Below the pieces are notes generated by a model. It saw only the letters and a program-made list of their open reading frames with translations, searched no databases and had not been told where the DNA came from. Of a stretch of 64,000 bases of DNA, positions 61,721-64,000 are shown piece by piece. Source of the DNA: Collinsella sp. AF23-2 (GTDB lineage Bacteria; Actinomycetota; Coriobacteriia; Coriobacteriales; Coriobacteriaceae); assembly GCF_003459245.1 (NCBI RefSeq), contig NZ_QRVG01000005.1, positions 1,494-65,493 of the forward strand. The letters are read 5' to 3'. Each line of letters starts with the position of its first letter. The first letter of the stretch is position 1. A program made the position numbers and the translations under genes.

Positions 61721-64000
61721 TCACAGCAGCTCGCCGTGGCGGGCAATGTAGCGGCGCTTTGCCAGCTGAGTGAGCGCGATGTAGGCGGTGACGATGCCGA
61801 TGAGCAGCGCGAAGAAGCTCGCCGGCAGCGGCAAGAGGCCGAGCGCATCGGCGATGGGGCTTGCCGGCAGCCAGGTGACGAGCGCCAGGCCCAGTACGGT
61901 GAGAACGCACAGCGCGGGCGCGGCGTGGTCGCGCGGGCTCGGCAGGCGCGGGGAGCGCAGCATGTGGATCACGAGCGTCTGCGACCACATGGACTCGACA
62001 AACCAGCCGCTCTGGAAGAGCGCCACAAAGGCCGCCATGCCTGCGGCGTTGCCCGTCCCGGCGAGCTCGGACCAGCTTGCGCCTACGGTGGCAGGGCACA
62101 CCACAAAGAAGAGCGCGGCGAAGGTTACGATGTCAAACAGCGAGCTCACGGGACCCAACTCGAGCATAAAGCCCTTAATGGACGCGGCGTCCCAGGCGCG
62201 CGGACGGGCGGTCCAGGCGTCATCGACGGTGTCCCACGGCAGCGCGATACACACGATCTCGTAGACCAGCGACAGCAACACCAGCTGCAGGGCGCTCATG
62301 GGCAAAAACGGCAGGAACAGGCTCGCGACGGTCACGGACAGTACGTTGCCAAAGTTGGAGCTCACCGTGGTCTTGAGGTACTTGAGCAGGTTGCCGTAGG
62401 TGCGGCGGCCTTCGATGATGCCGCGCTCGAGCACACCCAGGTCCTTCTGAAGCAAGATGATATCGGCGGATTCCTTGGCGATGTCGACGGCCGAATCGAC
62501 CGAGATGCCGCAGTCGCTCGCGCGCATGGCGACGGCGTCGTTGATGCCGTCGCCCATAAAGCCCACGGTGTGGCCGAGCAGCTCGCGCATGACGCGCACC
62601 AGACGCGCCTTCTGCAGCGGCGAGAGCTTGGCGAAGAGGTGGGTGTGCTCGGCGCGCTCGGCAAGCTCGGCGTCATCGAGCGCATCGATCTCGGAGCCCA
62701 GCAAGACATTGCTCGCGTCGATACCGATCTGCTCGCAGACGGTGGCGGCGACGCGATCGTTGTCGCCGGTCAGGACCTTGACCGCCACGCCCTTGGCCTC
62801 GAGGGTGGCGACGGCGCCCGCGGCACTCGCCTTGGGCGGATCGAGGAAGGCCAAAAAGCCCATCAGCACCATGTCGCACTCGTCGGCGATGCCAAACTCG
62901 CCCACGCAGCGCGGATTGGTCTTCTGCGCCACGGCAATCACGCGCAGGCCCTCGGCGTTAAGTCCGGCGACCTGCTTTCGAATCTGGGCGAGCCTCTCGT
63001 CGGTGAGCGGCTGAGCGATGCCATCGACCTCGACAAAGGAGCAGATCTCGAGCATTTCCTCGGCAGCGCCCTTGGTAACCATCTGGGTTTTGCCTTGGGC
63101 GTCGGCGACAACTACGCTCAGGCGACGGCGCGAGAAATCGAAGGGCACCTCGTCGACCTTGGTATAGCGGTCGCGCAGGCTCTGGCCCAGCATGGAATCG
63201 GGCACGACGGTCGAGGGCGTCACATCGGCACGGTCGATGACGGCCAGGTCGATAAGGTTTTTGAGGCCGGTCTGGAAGAAGCTGTTCAAAAACGCATGGC
63301 GCAGCACGCGTGCATCCTCGTTGCCGTCGGTGTTGAGGTAGCGCTCGAGCACGATGCGGTCCTCGGTGAGGGTGCCGGTCTTGTCGCAGCACAGGACGTC
63401 CATCGCGCCGAGGTTTTGGATCGCCGGCAGTTCCTTGACGATAACCTGGCGACGGGCGAGGTCCTTGGCGCCCTGCGACAGGCTCGTGGTCACGATGACG
63501 GGAAGCATCTGCGGCGTGATGCCCACGGCCACGCTCGTGGCGAACAACAGCGCATCGATGACGTTGCCCTTGGTGGCGGCGTTGATGGCAAAGACCGCCG
63601 GCGCCATAACGAGCATGAGGCGCACGAGCAGCATGGAGACGCTCGAGACGCCGCGGTCAAACGCGCTCTTCTCGCCGCGCCCGTTGAGCATCTTGGCGAT
63701 GCCGCCCAGGTATGTGTCCGAGCCGGTGGCAACGACGAGTGCCATGGCGGTGCCGTTTTGCACGGAGGTGCCGGTAAAGACGATGTTCTTGCAGGCAGAC
63801 AGCGGCAACGCGGAGCTGTCGGCGCCCTCAATGACAGCTGCGGCAGAGGTCTTCTCGACGGCCTCGCTCTCGCCCGTGAGCGCGGACTCGATCACAAACA
63901 GGTCGCGCGCGGTGATGATGCGGGCATCGGCCGGCACCATATCGCCGGCAGAGAGACGGATCACATCGCCGGGGACGAGCTCGTCGAAGGGGATTTCGAG
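61721..64000 (-). CDS. mgtA: Magnesium-translocating P-type ATPase (MgtA type), N-terminus outside window
   Basis: At least 760 residues are visible; the frame stays open to the window edge (reading LEIPFDELVPGD at the start), so the N-terminal part is missing. P-type ATPase motifs are present: SALTGESEAVEK (dephosphorylation), CCDKTGTLTEDR (phosphorylated Asp), MVTKGAAEEML (nucleotide binding) and MGDGINDAVAM. The membrane and C-terminal sequence (PWDTVDDAW, FQSGWFVESMWSQTLVIHMLR) is typical of MgtA/MgtB, which import Mg2+ under limitation. Together with the MgtE-like and NRAMP-related genes at 24-27 kb this gives several Mg2+ systems. Regulation lies outside the window. Confidence 0.92.
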   Translation of the reverse strand, partial: LEIPFDELVPGDVIRLSAGDMVPADARIITARDLFVIESALTGESEAVEKTSAAAVIEGADSSALPLSACKNIVFTGTSVQNGTAMALVVATGSDTYLGGIAKMLNGRGEKSAFDRGVSSVSMLLVRLMLVMAPAVFAINAATKGNVIDALLFATSVAVGITPQMLPVIVTTSLSQGAKDLARRQVIVKELPAIQNLGAMDVLCCDKTGTLTEDRIVLERYLNTDGNEDARVLRHAFLNSFFQTGLKNLIDLAVIDRADVTPSTVVPDSMLGQSLRDRYTKVDEVPFDFSRRRLSVVVADAQGKTQMVTKGAAEEMLEICSFVEVDGIAQPLTDERLAQIRKQVAGLNAEGLRVIAVAQKTNPRCVGEFGIADECDMVLMGFLAFLDPPKASAAGAVATLEAKGVAVKVLTGDNDRVAATVCEQIGIDASNVLLGSEIDALDDAELAERAEHTHLFAKLSPLQKARLVRVMRELLGHTVGFMGDGINDAVAMRASDCGISVDSAVDIAKESADIILLQKDLGVLERGIIEGRRTYGNLLKYLKTTVSSNFGNVLSVTVASLFLPFLPMSALQLVLLSLVYEIVCIALPWDTVDDAWTARPRAWDAASIKGFMLELGPVSSLFDIVTFAALFFVVCPATVGASWSELAGTGNAAGMAAFVALFQSGWFVESMWSQTLVIHMLRSPRLPSPRDHAAPALCVLTVLGLALVTWLPASPIADALGLLPLPASFFALLIGIVTAYIALTQLAKRRYIARHGELL

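Overview
The window looks like a chromosomal segment from a high-GC, anaerobic gut actinobacterium of the class Coriobacteriia (Collinsella-like). This is inferred from actinobacterial codon use combined with Clostridium-style gene content: an Ech-type hydrogenase, a LicT/beta-glucoside PTS, LuxS, and NRAMP/MgtE magnesium genes. No rRNA, tRNA, CRISPR array, intact insertion sequence or phage gene was seen. Many small palindromic repeats lie between genes.

Layout. (1) 0.5-6.1 kb: a compact operon for a membrane-bound, energy-converting group 4 [NiFe] hydrogenase. The antiporter-like and NuoH-like membrane subunits are fused in one 960-residue protein. (2) 6.2-6.6 kb: two inverted copies of a roughly 135-150 bp intergenic element. 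(3) 6.7-12.0 kb: a NarL-type two-component system, divergent from an ABC-2 exporter. (4) 12.2-15.6 kb: a MacB/LolD-like ATPase with a large FtsX-type permease. (5) 15.8-24.1 kb: a DUF362 ferredoxin protein, an alpha/beta hydrolase, a haemolysin III protein, a CorC-like CBS protein, a protein resembling the N-terminal domain of cyanophycin synthetase, YtxH and PRC-barrel proteins, and a NodB-fold protein with changed metal ligands. (6) 24.4-27.5 kb: an MgtE-like protein and an NRAMP-related carrier, probably a magnesium module. (7) 28.0-32.4 kb: an OatA-like O-acetyltransferase, ribokinase and nucleoside hydrolase. (8) 32.5-36.6 kb: licT, PTS EIIBC and 6-phospho-beta-glucosidase, with a recognisable antiterminator RNA target.

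(9) 36.8-46.1 kb: a LacI regulator, a fucose/arabinose-isomerase-family enzyme, a transketolase split into two genes, a GlpK-like FGGY kinase, luxS, a DUF4867 protein and a second GH1 enzyme. (10) 46.4-50.4 kb: a degenerate kinase-like membrane sensor, a histidine kinase and a LuxR-type regulator. (11) 50.5-54.8 kb (minus strand): a lipoprotein, an SPFH protein and two zinc-ribbon proteins. (12) 55.0-61.5 kb: a DUF1593 protein, a large esterase, a second PTS EIIBC, and a cytoplasmic DUF4038 protein related to GH140 apiosidases. (13) 61.7-64.0 kb: an MgtA-type P-type ATPase cut off by the window end.

The most interesting system proposal joins regions 9 and 12. Isomerase, kinase and two-subunit transketolase match the enzyme set of non-oxidative D-apiose catabolism (apiose to apulose, to apulose 4-phosphate, then transketolase). 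An apiosidase-like hydrolase and a beta-glucoside-type PTS lie about 20 kb away, and TAAAC/GTTTA-type palindromes occur in both control regions. The window may therefore encode a PTS-based route for apiosyl-glucosides from plants. This is an inference from gene families and context. The second notable theme is the repeat load: a family of hairpins with a constant GGGGAC core and varying but self-complementary stems, plus three other classes of inverted-repeat element.
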